Source of the DNA: Candidatus Thiosymbion ectosymbiont of Catanema sp. Cochon2018
GTDB lineage: Bacteria; Pseudomonadota; Gammaproteobacteria; Chromatiales; Chromatiaceae
DNA length: 64,000 bases
Direction of reading: 5' to 3'
NCBI GenBank assembly: GCA_011392765.1
Contig: WYCW01000004.1
Location: forward strand, 234,038 to 298,037
The notes below the pieces were generated by a model. That model saw nothing but the letters and a program-made list of their open reading frames with translations, made no database searches and had not been told where the DNA came from. The translations under genes and the position numbers were made by a program. Positions 33,953-41,565 of the stretch are shown piece by piece (within the stretch, counting starts at the first letter, position 1; every line of letters begins with the position of its first letter).

Positions 33953-34906
33953 CCATCTAATGAAATCCACGACGGCGGCTGGCAAGGTAAAAGCGATGAA
34001 AACGAGAGCCAATATTGTAACGAATACGGCACCGAGATTCACTGGCGGCGGTGCCCACCGTATCCGGAGATTCTGAAATACACTGCGAAAAGAGAATTTG
34101 AGACTTGGGATCACGGGTTTCTCGATGCCCTGTCGCCAAAAGGGGGAATGCAACTTGTGGAAAGTCGGTTTCCACTTGGAGGCAAACGCAATGACTGCCC
34201 AGAGCCCGTATCGATAATGACGAGCGTTTGGCGTTCCGCACGCCGGCGATTTCACGTCTGGTAAAGGGTGGGGAAATAGGCCTTCAGATGATTCGAGAAA
34301 GGACTGATAAAGGTCGAGGTCAGGTGGAACGAGCAGAACTAGTCGTTTCGATTTGGCGAGCTTCACAGCAGTACTGATTTCCCACCACAACCCCTCTGTC
34401 TGCCCGATCCGGACAACTACAAGCTGCGCTCGGCGCATGCACTTCTCGACGTACGACTGCCACTTGTCATCGTCAACGTATTGCCGCGCGGCGCCAAGCT
34501 GAGGCAATTTGTCATCCGGACGGCCGATTGCTATTACGGGGCCAATCTCGGATAGCATTTCGGCCAGCTGCTCCTCATTGGTGGACCGCACAAGTGGCGA
34601 CCGCCCGCTGTAGCTGGCACCGTGTTTATCTGCCGAGAATGAGCGAAGATATAGTACAGGTTTACGTTTGTCTTTGGTGAGTAGCTCTTCGGCGGAGAAC
34701 GCATTGTATTGTTTAACCCGTTTGGCGCAGCGAATAGCCACAACGCAGGTGAACATGCCTAACACGTAGCCGACTTGCCTGACCCAGTCCGGTAGGTTCG
34801 AAATACGCCCAACACCGAACCAGAGAAGCACGGCAAGCAATAAGAGGACAATTGTGAACAGCCGCCAACCGTTGAGTCGAAGTTCGTGGTAGGATGACCG
34901 CTTCAT
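33941..34906 (-). CDS. Membrane protein with TIR/nucleosidase-like domain (cassette)
   Basis: 321 residues. Two N-terminal helices (about 14-31 and 43-60) and one C-terminal helix (about 293-315) flank a soluble domain. The domain reads 'KPVLYLRSFSADKHG', 'EEQLAEMLSEIGPVIAIGRP', 'LGAARQYVDDDKWQSYVEKC', 'AQLVVVRIGQTEGLWWEIST' and 'SKRLVLLVPPDLD'. The order of strands, the E in the WWEI helix and the 'GRP' loop resemble TIR and deoxyribosyltransferase folds that bind or cleave nucleotides. I know similar uncharacterised proteins from integron cassettes but no assigned function. Stop inside an attC-like end. Confidence 0.6.
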   Translation of the reverse strand: MKRSSYHELRLNGWRLFTIVLLLLAVLLWFGVGRISNLPDWVRQVGYVLGMFTCVVAIRCAKRVKQYNAFSAEELLTKDKRKPVLYLRSFSADKHGASYSGRSPLVRSTNEEQLAEMLSEIGPVIAIGRPDDKLPQLGAARQYVDDDKWQSYVEKCMRRAQLVVVRIGQTEGLWWEISTAVKLAKSKRLVLLVPPDLDLYQSFLESSEGLFPHPLPDVKSPACGTPNARHYRYGLWAVIAFASKWKPTFHKLHSPFWRQGIEKPVIPSLKFSFRSVFQNLRIRWAPPPVNLGAVFVTILALVFIAFTLPAAVVDFIRWISR

Positions 34907-34937
34907 CGTATTAACGGTGTTGAAGTGTGACAGATAA

Positions 34938-35168
34938 TGGGGAGCTAACCAGCAACCTCCCTTGCCCCCATGGACGGGGGCAAGGGAGGTTTGTCTGCGT
35001 TCAGCGTCTTGATAGGCGGCGCGTCTCCTGTTGCACTGACGTTGTTGTCAGGCGATTGCCTGTTTTGGTGTCTGAAACGGTTGGGGTATCAAAACGCCGC
35101 CGGGCAGGTTTCTGTGTGCTTTCCGTTTGGTAATACGTTTTAGATTGCACGTGCTGGTTAGCTCCCCA
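34938..35168. repeat. 231-bp inverted-repeat element, copy B
   Basis: Same ends and length as copy A. ATAA flanks it on both sides (34934-34937 and 35169-35172), which could be a four-base target duplication; copy A has CTAA and ATAA. Confidence 0.8.
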
Positions 35169-35208
35169 ATAAGCGGCGCAGGGACGCGCCGCTTATCAGG
35201 TAGTAGAC

Positions 35209-35242
35209 GGCAAATCGCCGTGTTTAAGCACGGCGATTTGCC
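35209..35242. terminator. Strong hairpin
   Basis: Perfect 14-base arms GGCAAATCGCCGTG/CACGGCGATTTGCC with a six-base loop, followed by TTATATA. It could terminate transcription from either side. Confidence 0.5.
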
Positions 35243-35414
35243 TTATATACCACGCTCTTGCTTCTTTGTCGAATTCATGAGTATCTCCATCAACGCATTT
35301 AAAAACAACGGGTTAAGATCTACGAACGACTTTTACCTCGGTCTCCTGAGTGAACAACTACGGCGAACTTCTATCTAGCAAACAGGTTGGAAATGAAGCT
35401 GGAGAAATCGATCA
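35243..35414. other. Intergenic, nothing recognised
   Basis: No gene or repeat supported between the hairpin and the hepT stop. Confidence 0.4.
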
Positions 35415-35789
35415 CTACTCATGCGCTCGGGATAGTCCGTCTCGCAGTTCCTTTACCCGTTTTGCAAATCCCGGTAGGTCGGTCTGAATCGTGTCCCAGA
35501 CAACACCTAGGTCCACTTTAAAATAACCATGTGCGAGGGCATTGTGCATTTCGTACGCGGATACCCAGGGCACATTTGCGTGTTCACGGACGAATTCGGG
35601 ATACCGCCGCTCGATATTGCGCGCAGCCTCGCCGAGGACTTCGAAGTTTCGGATTACCGCATCCTGGATTTGCCCTGTGGACTCGAATTCTACTCGATCC
35701 GGATCGGCAGTGTAACGATCTATCCGCTCAATGGCTTCCAGGATGTGCCCAGGATAGTCACTGAGACAGGGGTTAGCATGATTAGTCAT
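35415..35789 (-). CDS. HepT-type HEPN toxin with altered active site
   Basis: 124 residues. DUF86/HepT pattern: 'YPGHILEAIERIDRYTADPD', 'IQDAVIRNFEVLGEAARNIE', then 'VPWVSAYEMHNALAHGYFKV' and 'DTIQTDLPGFAKRVKELRD'. The HEPN RNase motif normally reads M-R-N-x-L-x-H-G-Y-F; here it is M-H-N-A-L-A-H-G-Y-F, so the catalytic Arg is His (CAC, one transition from CGC). It is therefore probably inactive. The ATG overlaps the stop of the MNT antitoxin gene (ATGA), which is itself split by IS630. Confidence 0.82.
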   Translation of the reverse strand: MTNHANPCLSDYPGHILEAIERIDRYTADPDRVEFESTGQIQDAVIRNFEVLGEAARNIERRYPEFVREHANVPWVSAYEMHNALAHGYFKVDLGVVWDTIQTDLPGFAKRVKELRDGLSRAHE

Positions 35790-35919
35790 ACAGGCATTGC
35801 CTCGCTCAGTACCTTCTCACGGAAACTATCGGGAAGGGCGTTCGGGGTGAGTACGTCCACCTCGACACCGAACAATTTTCCCAATTCGTAGCGGATCGCC
35901 CCAATATCGAAGAGTGTTA

Positions 35920-37086
35920 TATACTCCCTATAGGCACAAAATACGAATTTTAAAATAAATTCCTGGAAAGACGTGTAACTTTCTGAGAGATGATATACTA
36001 AGTTGGGTTAGAGAGCTTATTGTGTACATTGAGGCAGCAATGATAAGAATCGACTTCCGCCCGCAGGATATCAAGAGGATTAAGCAGTTACGCTACGATG
36101 ACCCTCATCCAAGAGTGAGAAGGAGAATGGATGTGCTGTGGCTAAAAAGTCAGGGCCTTTCCCATCAGGAGATCTGTCGGCTTGCCGGTATTGGTAGTAA
36201 CACCTTATGCAAATACCTCAGGATGTATCAAGCGGGTGGGGTGGAAAAACTAATGGAAATTAACTTCTACGCCCCGACGAGTGAGTTGGATGAGCATCGA
36301 GCTCGCCTCAAAGCCCATTTTCGCGCGCATCCGCCAGCGACGCTCAAGGACGCGATAGCAAGCATAGAGCAGCTGACTGGAATCAAGCGCAGCCCCAGCG
36401 CCGTGGGAAAGTTCCTGAAGTCGCTTGGTATGCGCCCGAGAAAAGTCGGGTCGATCCCGGAAAAAGCGGACTCGGAAGAGCAAGAGAGATTCAAAATCAA
36501 TGAGTTAGAGCCGCGCCTCGAAGAAGCCAAGGAAGGCAAGCGCGCTATTTTTTTGTCGATGCTGCCCATTTCGTATTCGGACCTTTTCTCGGTGTACTGT
36601 GGTCATTTACACGCCTCTTTGTAAAGGCGACCGCCGGACGGAGACGTTTTAACGTTCTCGGCGCGCTAAATGCCATCACACATGAACTGGTGTTAATCAC
36701 GAATGACAGCTATATCAACGCCGAAAGTGTTTGTGAATTGCTCCGAAAAATCGCATCGGTAACGCATGGAGTAGCGATTACTCTGGTGTTGGATAACGCG
36801 CGTTACCAGAGATGCAAAATCGTCACCGCACTCGCCTTGAAACTCAATATCGAGCTACTTTTTCTGCCACCCTATTCACCGAACTTGAACCTCATCGAGA
36901 GAGTATGGAAGTTCGTCAAGAAAGAGGTTCTCTATTCCAAGCACTATTACGACTTTGGCAGTTTTAAACGTTCAATATCGGCGTGTTTAAATCAAACACA
37001 CACAACGTACAAGAAGGAGCTTGATTCGCTCCTCACGCTGAGATTCCAAGTGTTCAAGAAATGCAACATTGTGCCAATATGAAGTA
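35920..37086 (+). mobile_element. Complete IS630-family element
   Basis: About 1.17 kb bounded by imperfect terminal inverted repeats (TACTCCCTATAGGCACAAAA at the left, complement of TACTTCATATTGGCACAAT at the right) and by TA on each side. It is one of two near-identical copies in the window, which implies recent activity. Confidence 0.88.
36022..37082 (+). CDS. IS630 transposase, two frames joined by a frameshift site
   Basis: The first frame (36022-36624) begins about MIRIDFRPQDIKRIKQLRY and contains the helix-turn-helix 'GLSHQEICRLAGIGSNTLCK'. A second frame, entered at the seven-T run 36548-36554, carries FVDAAHF, LDNARYQ and YSPNLNLIE with the DDE residues. Frame change at a T run of this kind is a known way to make full-length IS630 transposase. 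Both copies in the window keep the run. Confidence 0.85.
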
Positions 37087-37243
37087 TAGGTTCGTTGGGA
37101 TCGATCAGAAGATCAAGATCACTGTCCTCGCTATCCTTGCCATGCAGCACGGATCCAAACACCCTGGCATTCCCAGCGCGGTGGCTTGCGATGATACGCC
37201 TGATTTCGGCCCGATGTCGTTTCAGGGCTTGCGATGGTTTCAT

Positions 37244-37651
37244 GCTCTGTTTCTCGTAGATTATGGATGACTTCTTTCTGGTAGGAGTGATCTTGCCGGT
37301 CATGGCGATGCAGCGTGCCGGTCGGTTGTGGGCCAGAGAAAGTAGGGCGGAGGCGATGGTGATGCCAGCCGGGGGGCCATCCTTGGGGGTGGCCCCCCGA
37401 TGAAACAAGATGGGTGTCCTTTTTTCCCGCTTTTTTCCCGTTCTTGCAGGCACATAAGGCGAAAGGAAAAACCTGATCCTCGACTTGCGTAGGTTAAGGT
37501 TCACCCTCCACCCTACTTACGCGGGCTCTTCTTTTGCTGACATTGCAAATCAGCCGTGTGAAGTATGAGTGCCAGATGAATCTGCTTTATTCTTTTAGTT
37601 TATCTGTTTTAGACAACGGCTTTTATCCTATTGTTACCATTAACTATTTGC
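37244..37651. other. Intergenic region with hairpin
   Basis: 37376-37400 pairs GGGGGGCC with GGCCCCCC. 37640-37651 is A/T-rich. No gene supported; a minus-strand open frame across this region is a shadow. Confidence 0.4.
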
Positions 37652-37750
37652 GCCTAACGTTGCCATAACCTGCGCCGTGCCCGATCACGAGCCTTGCCCA
37701 AGAGCAGAATACCTAACGGGCACGGCGTCAGGTTGATGGGCTTGTTGGCG
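37652..37750. other. attC recombination site 4
   Basis: GCCTAAC at the left and GTTGGCG at the right. Inner arms ACCTGCGCCGTGCCCG and CGGGCACGGCGTCAGGT pair. 99 bases, right size and layout. Confidence 0.75.
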
Positions 37751-37881
37751 CTTCTCATGCTCGCCGATAGCTCGGAAAGGATGGGTTTCGCTTCGTTCTA
37801 CGCCAACCTACCCCGGATACGCGGGCTACGGCCCTACGCCATCCTACCCGGGCTACGCGCCGCGTTGACGTCCCCACCGCG

Positions 37882-38103
37882 TTACGGCTTCAGCCATACC
37901 TCGCCGCGGTCCGCGAGGCCCGCAACGACGGTGAGTGCGTTCTCGAAGGCGTCTTCCGGGCTCTGCCCATAGATGCGGCGCTCCTTCGGGTCGCTTGGGT
38001 CGAGCGTCAGCACAACGGCGAAATCGCCCGCCCCGCTCGGCTCGGGGTCTCCGACCGAGGCGCTACGGGTCTCACCGGCGACGCGATAGAGATAGAAGGC
38101 CAT
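37882..38103 (-). CDS. Small cassette protein, unknown
   Basis: 73 residues from ATG 38103: 'MAFYLYRVAGETRSASV', 'DFAVVLTLDPSDPKERRIYG' and 'PEDAFENALTVVAGLADRGE'. GAGGAT lies nine bases upstream of the ATG. It is ten bases behind the next gene, so both form a pair. No family assigned with confidence. An immunity-like role is only a guess from its size and position. Confidence 0.6.
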   Translation of the reverse strand: MAFYLYRVAGETRSASVGDPEPSGAGDFAVVLTLDPSDPKERRIYGQSPEDAFENALTVVAGLADRGEVWLKP

Positions 38104-38114
38104 AGGCGCGATCC

Positions 38115-38591
38115 TCAATAGTTGAGTGAAGGGATCGGTTTTCCCGCGAGGCAGGCCGCGTAGCGCATTGCGGCCTGCGCGTAGCAGGACCGCTTGCGCA
38201 CGCGGCGGCATTCCGCAATGTCACGAGCGTATTGCGCCTCACAGCGCGCCTCGTCCGCGGCGGTGCGGGTACTTAGATAGGCCGCACAAGCCAAGGTGCC
38301 GAGCAGGATAACCACACCGACGATGTCGCCGATCGGCAGCAGCCCGTCCGCCGCCGCTGCGCCGCCCGCCACCGGTAGCGCGCCAATCATGGCGCCGCGC
38401 GGGCTTACGCGGCGCCGGAGCGTGCCTTGGTTGGAGAGCGCCCCGACGAACCGCGATGCGTTGTTGCGCGCATCGGCGGCAGTGCTGCCCCAAATGCGCT
38501 TCGGACGGGAAAAAACCACGCTCGTCACGGTGCAGAAATAGGCACCGCCGCTCGCCTCGGCTGGACTCACCTCAAATTCGACATTCTCCAC
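38115..38591 (-). CDS. Cassette protein with hydrophobic hairpin and Cys-rich tail
   Basis: 158 residues. Residues about 68-105 are hydrophobic (GAMIGALPVAGGAAAADGLL, 'DIVGVVILLGTLACAAYL'). The tail reads CEAQYARDIAECRRVRKRSC then YAQAAMRYAACLAGKPIP. Such Cys-spaced tails with 'RYAACL.GKPIP' occur at the end of many secreted-toxin or RHS-associated proteins; here only the tail similarity is recalled. It is the first gene of a two-gene cassette. Confidence 0.55.
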   Translation of the reverse strand: MENVEFEVSPAEASGGAYFCTVTSVVFSRPKRIWGSTAADARNNASRFVGALSNQGTLRRRVSPRGAMIGALPVAGGAAAADGLLPIGDIVGVVILLGTLACAAYLSTRTAADEARCEAQYARDIAECRRVRKRSCYAQAAMRYAACLAGKPIPSLNY

Positions 38592-38649
38592 TTACCACCT
38601 CTAATGTTGCTTGTCAGTGATGTCTGAGAGCTGTACTGGCCTTCGCAAT

Positions 38650-38727
38650 ACCTAACGGTGCCTTACCGGTGATGTCCAGCGGGACTCTTGATGCTTCACG
38701 CGCATCGCGGTAAGATGATTAGTTACC
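38650..38727. other. attC-like site 5 with group II intron junction
   Basis: Left arm CCTAACGGTGCCTTACC pairs with right arm GGTAAGATGATTAGTTA. The right core GTTA is directly followed by the 3' end of the group II intron relic. Confidence 0.5.
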
Positions 38728-39345
38728 CGGCCGCCCCCGCACAGATCCCGGCGTGCGGAACTACCGCACCGGGCTCCTCAGCGTTACTCGCTTCGCACAT
38801 AGCAGCGTGGTGCTACCCTATTCGCTATTCCCAACAGGGAGGTTTGCTTCATGGACCCGCCCTGCCTGTCGGGGTGAAGTTTCCTTTGTTGGCTACGTAA
38901 CTCTGCTGGCCCCTTCCCCTTGTACGCGGCTCTCCCGCGCTCCGAGTACTCTGCGCCAGTCTGACTCCCCACCAACTTCCGGCTGCCCTCCCTCCTCGGT
39001 CGGAACAGCTTCCCCGGCAGGTGGGCTCCAGGCTTCGGTCTAGTTCCGTCTCCGGGTTTCCCCTTGCGTGTCTCACTAACCGCATGCCTTACCTTTGCCT
39101 CCGGGAGCCGATGGGGTCTCCCAAGTTCTCGACGCTTCTCTTCCTGCATGCCAGGTGCTCGGACCCCGGCAGACCCGCAGGAATCTCACCCTGACCAGAC
39201 CGTAGGGCGCGGTTTTGTCTTCTCTGTTTGCTGCCTGGTTTCCCGGCAGTGCCACCAGATTCCGCCCATCGTCCGTTCTCACGATTCCTCTGTGTTGGCT
39301 TCCAGTCCGTTAACTCTGTCGCCGTCTGCTTGGTTGCCTTTCACG
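38727..39345 (-). ncRNA. Group II intron relic without its reverse transcriptase
   Basis: On the minus strand, domain V is readable at 38776-38744: GAGCCCGGTGCGGTAGTTCC continuing to a GCACGCCGGGATC strand, forming the typical bulged hairpin, followed by a GC-rich domain VI and the exon. Upstream are intron-type segments (GCAAGGGGAAACCCGGAGAC, 'GGTGGGGAGTCAGA', 'CAGCAGAGTTACGTA'). Only about 620 bases remain, too short for the usual maturase; a 121-codon minus-strand frame is a by-product. The 5' end is uncertain (near 39345). The position in an attC fits introns of the IIC-attC type. Confidence 0.6.
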
Positions 39346-39628
39346 AGGCTGAAATCGCTTCCGGGTGGTGCGGCCACCCCTCTGGCCTACAAGGTTGGGC
39401 AAAGCCGGATCAGGGACGATCCGGCGTGCCCAACATCAACCTTTCGTTGGGCACGGCGCACCGTCCCCCTCCTCCGTCGGGACAAGCCTGGTGCGCCTTT
39501 GCCCAACCTACAAAATCATGTTTTTGGGAGGATTTATACGCGCTCGCCCTGTATGTTTATGCATCAAATCCTGGCAGTTACCGATAACATCGGGAAGGAA
39601 TGGATGAGGCAAGACTGGAGACCGAGGA
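39346..39628. repeat. 'GGTTGGGCAAAG' inverted repeat and 'TTTATACGCGC' repeat
   Basis: AAGGTTGGGCAAAGCCGG at 39389 is answered by GCCTTTGCCCAACCTAC at 39495. It is followed by GGAGGATTTATACGCGCTCG (39529), also at 29826 and, partly, 3029. Confidence 0.65.
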
Positions 39629-41095
39629 ATGACCATCGATCACTCGGAGGAATATCTGATCGGCCTGATGCGGAAGCTGTGTAAGCTCCCGCATGAGACG
39701 GAGTGGGTAGAGTTCAAGCACAACAAGGCCGAGCCGGAGGAGATCGGCGAGTATCTTTCCGCCCTGGCCAATGCCGCGGCGCTGTTAGGCAAGATCAACG
39801 CTTATCTGGTCTGGGGCGTGGACGATAAGACCCACGAAATCGTCGGCACCACATTCAAACCTGCTGCTGCCAAGGTCGGCAACGAAGAGCTGGAAAATTG
39901 GTTATTGCGGCTGCTGGTCCCCAAGATCGACTTTCGTTTCTTTGCGATCGAGGTCGATGATAGGCCGGTCGTCCTGCTCGAGATCGGCGCGGCATTCCGG
40001 CATCCCGTCCAATTCAAGCATCAGGAGTTCATCCGTGTCGGCTCCTACAAGAAGAAGCTGAAAGACTATCCGGAGAAGGAACGCGCTCTCTGGCGGGTAT
40101 TCGATCAGATCCCCTTCGAACGGGGTATTGCTGCAGAACATGTCTCCAGTGAGGATATTCTGAAGCTCCTCGACTATCCCACCTATTTCGACCTTTTGGA
40201 GCTGCCTTTGCCGGACGGGCAAACTGTTATTCTCGATGCCCTCGCCCAGGATGAGCTGATTCACCCTTGTGCAGCGGGCGAATGGAACATCACCAATCTC
40301 GGAGTCATTCTGTTCGCCAAGAAGCTGGACGATTTTCCCAGACTGAGGCGCAAGGCAGTACGGGTAGTCCTCTACAAGGGCCAAGGCCGGCTCGAAACCC
40401 TGCGGGAGCAGACCGGCGGCAAAGGGTACGCCGGCGGGTTCGAGGGATTGATCGATTTCATCATGACATTGGTGCCGACCAACGAAGTGGTCGAGCAGGC
40501 ATTGCGCCGGACGGTCCCCATGTTTCCCAAACTGGCGGTTCGGGAGTTGGTAGCTAATGCCTTGATCCATCAGGATTTTTTTGTAACCGGAACAGGCTCG
40601 ATAGTGGAGATCTTCGATGACCGGATGGAGATCACCAACCCAGGAGAACCCCTGGTGGATACCCTGCGTTTTATCGATACCCCGCCGAAATCCCGCAATG
40701 AGGCGCTGGCGTCCCTGATGCGCCGCTTCCGCATTTGTGAGGAGCGAGGCAGTGGAATAGACAAGGTGGTCGCTCAGGTCGAGGCCTATCAGTTACCCGC
40801 CCCTTCCTTCGAGGTGCCGGAGGGATTCACTCGAGCCGTACTCTTTGCCCATAAGCCACTGAATGAAATGGATAAGGCGGATCGGGTGAGGGCCTGTTAT
40901 CTTCACGCCTGCCTGAAGTGGGTGATGCGGGACTATCTGACCAATGCCTCGCTGCGGGAACGTTTCGGGGTGGAGGAAAAGAACAAGGCGACGGTTTCCC
41001 GATATATCCGCGAGGCGATCGAGGAGGGGGCGATCAAGCCGTTCGACCAAGAGGCCCCCAAGAAGCTGATGAAGTACGTCCCTTTCTGGGCCTAG
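39629..41095 (+). CDS. AlbA_2 (Schlafen-like) ATP-binding regulator with HATPase domain
   Basis: 488 residues. Residues 15-130 are an AlbA_2/Schlafen-like domain: 'PHETEWVEFKHNKAEPEEIG', 'SALANAAALLGKINAYLVWG', ending 'EFIRVGSYKKKLKDYPEKE'. Residues 270-420 carry the HATPase_c_4 region ('ELVANALIHQDF', 'VEIFDDRMEITNPGEPL', 'ICEERGSGIDKVV'). A winged helix is at the end ('TNASLRERFGVEEKNKATVS'). Such proteins are predicted regulators and are frequent near defence genes. The stop TAG belongs to the CTAG where an IS5-MITE end begins. Confidence 0.85.
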   Translation: MTIDHSEEYLIGLMRKLCKLPHETEWVEFKHNKAEPEEIGEYLSALANAAALLGKINAYLVWGVDDKTHEIVGTTFKPAAAKVGNEELENWLLRLLVPKIDFRFFAIEVDDRPVVLLEIGAAFRHPVQFKHQEFIRVGSYKKKLKDYPEKERALWRVFDQIPFERGIAAEHVSSEDILKLLDYPTYFDLLELPLPDGQTVILDALAQDELIHPCAAGEWNITNLGVILFAKKLDDFPRLRRKAVRVVLYKGQGRLETLREQTGGKGYAGGFEGLIDFIMTLVPTNEVVEQALRRTVPMFPKLAVRELVANALIHQDFFVTGTGSIVEIFDDRMEITNPGEPLVDTLRFIDTPPKSRNEALASLMRRFRICEERGSGIDKVVAQVEAYQLPAPSFEVPEGFTRAVLFAHKPLNEMDKADRVRACYLHACLKWVMRDYLTNASLRERFGVEEKNKATVSRYIREAIEEGAIKPFDQEAPKKLMKYVPFWA

Positions 41096-41190
41096 GGGGT
41101 GTTCTCAAACGAACCGCACCGAAGAACCACGGAGGCAGACACGGATAAACACGGATCACAATCCATGTTTATCCGTGTCTGCCTCCGTGG
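41092..41190. repeat. IS5-MITE left end joined to 'CCACGGAGGCAGACACGG' palindrome
   Basis: CTAGGGGGTGTTCTCAA resembles the left MITE end. Then GAACCACGGAGGCAGACACG (to GATAAACACGGAT) meets its complement to form arms of about 30 bases. The palindrome recurs at 63816-63892. Confidence 0.7.
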
Positions 41191-41565
41191 TTCTTGTTTC
41201 CAGTATTTGCGCGCAAGTGTACCAGCCTTAATTGATGGGTAATTGACGGGTAATTGACGGAAAGCCCCTATAGCCAAAGTGGTTAAACCTTAACATTTTG
41301 AAAATATTGGTTTTTTCCCCCTTATTTTAATTGATGGGTAATTGATGGAGGGCTGTTGTGGGATGTATTAAACTTACTAAGTTTACGGGGAAATCCAGTA
41401 AACGCTCCAAGTAATTTTTCCTATAAAATCATATGGTTGATAATCAAACCTGACATCTTGGAGAAATCAGGCAACGCACCAGAGCGGCAGTCGGTCGGTC
41501 GCCACATCGATGGTCAGGTCGGGAGGCGACGCTTGGTATGTTGCACCTCGAAGGAAATGGGGAAG
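41191..41565. other. A/T-rich intergenic region with short direct repeats
   Basis: AATTGATGGGTAATTGA occurs at 41231 and 41329, with GGGTAATTGACGG variants between. No gene supported. Confidence 0.45.

Larger units (their letters stand above)
35786..37243 (-). pseudogene. MNT antitoxin gene interrupted by IS630
   Basis: The N-terminal half lies at 37089-37243: MKPSQALKRHRAEIRRIIAS, then GSVLHGKDSEDSDLDLLIDP. The C-terminal half lies at 35786-35918: LFDIGAIRYELGKLFGVEVD then 'VLTPNALPDSFREKVLSE'. The IS630 sits between, with TA on both sides. Joining the halves at one TA leaves a one-base frame difference, so the gene may also have been shifted. The nucleotidyltransferase active site is on the first half. 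Confidence 0.82.

Noticed and set aside
37361-37400. GGGGGGCC hairpin considered as riboswitch or attI
   Set aside because: Only one simple stem, no integrase and no gene downstream in the right sense.
38784-39149. 121-codon minus-strand frame as a real protein
   Set aside because: It lies in the group II intron core and has the composition of structured RNA; no maturase motifs.
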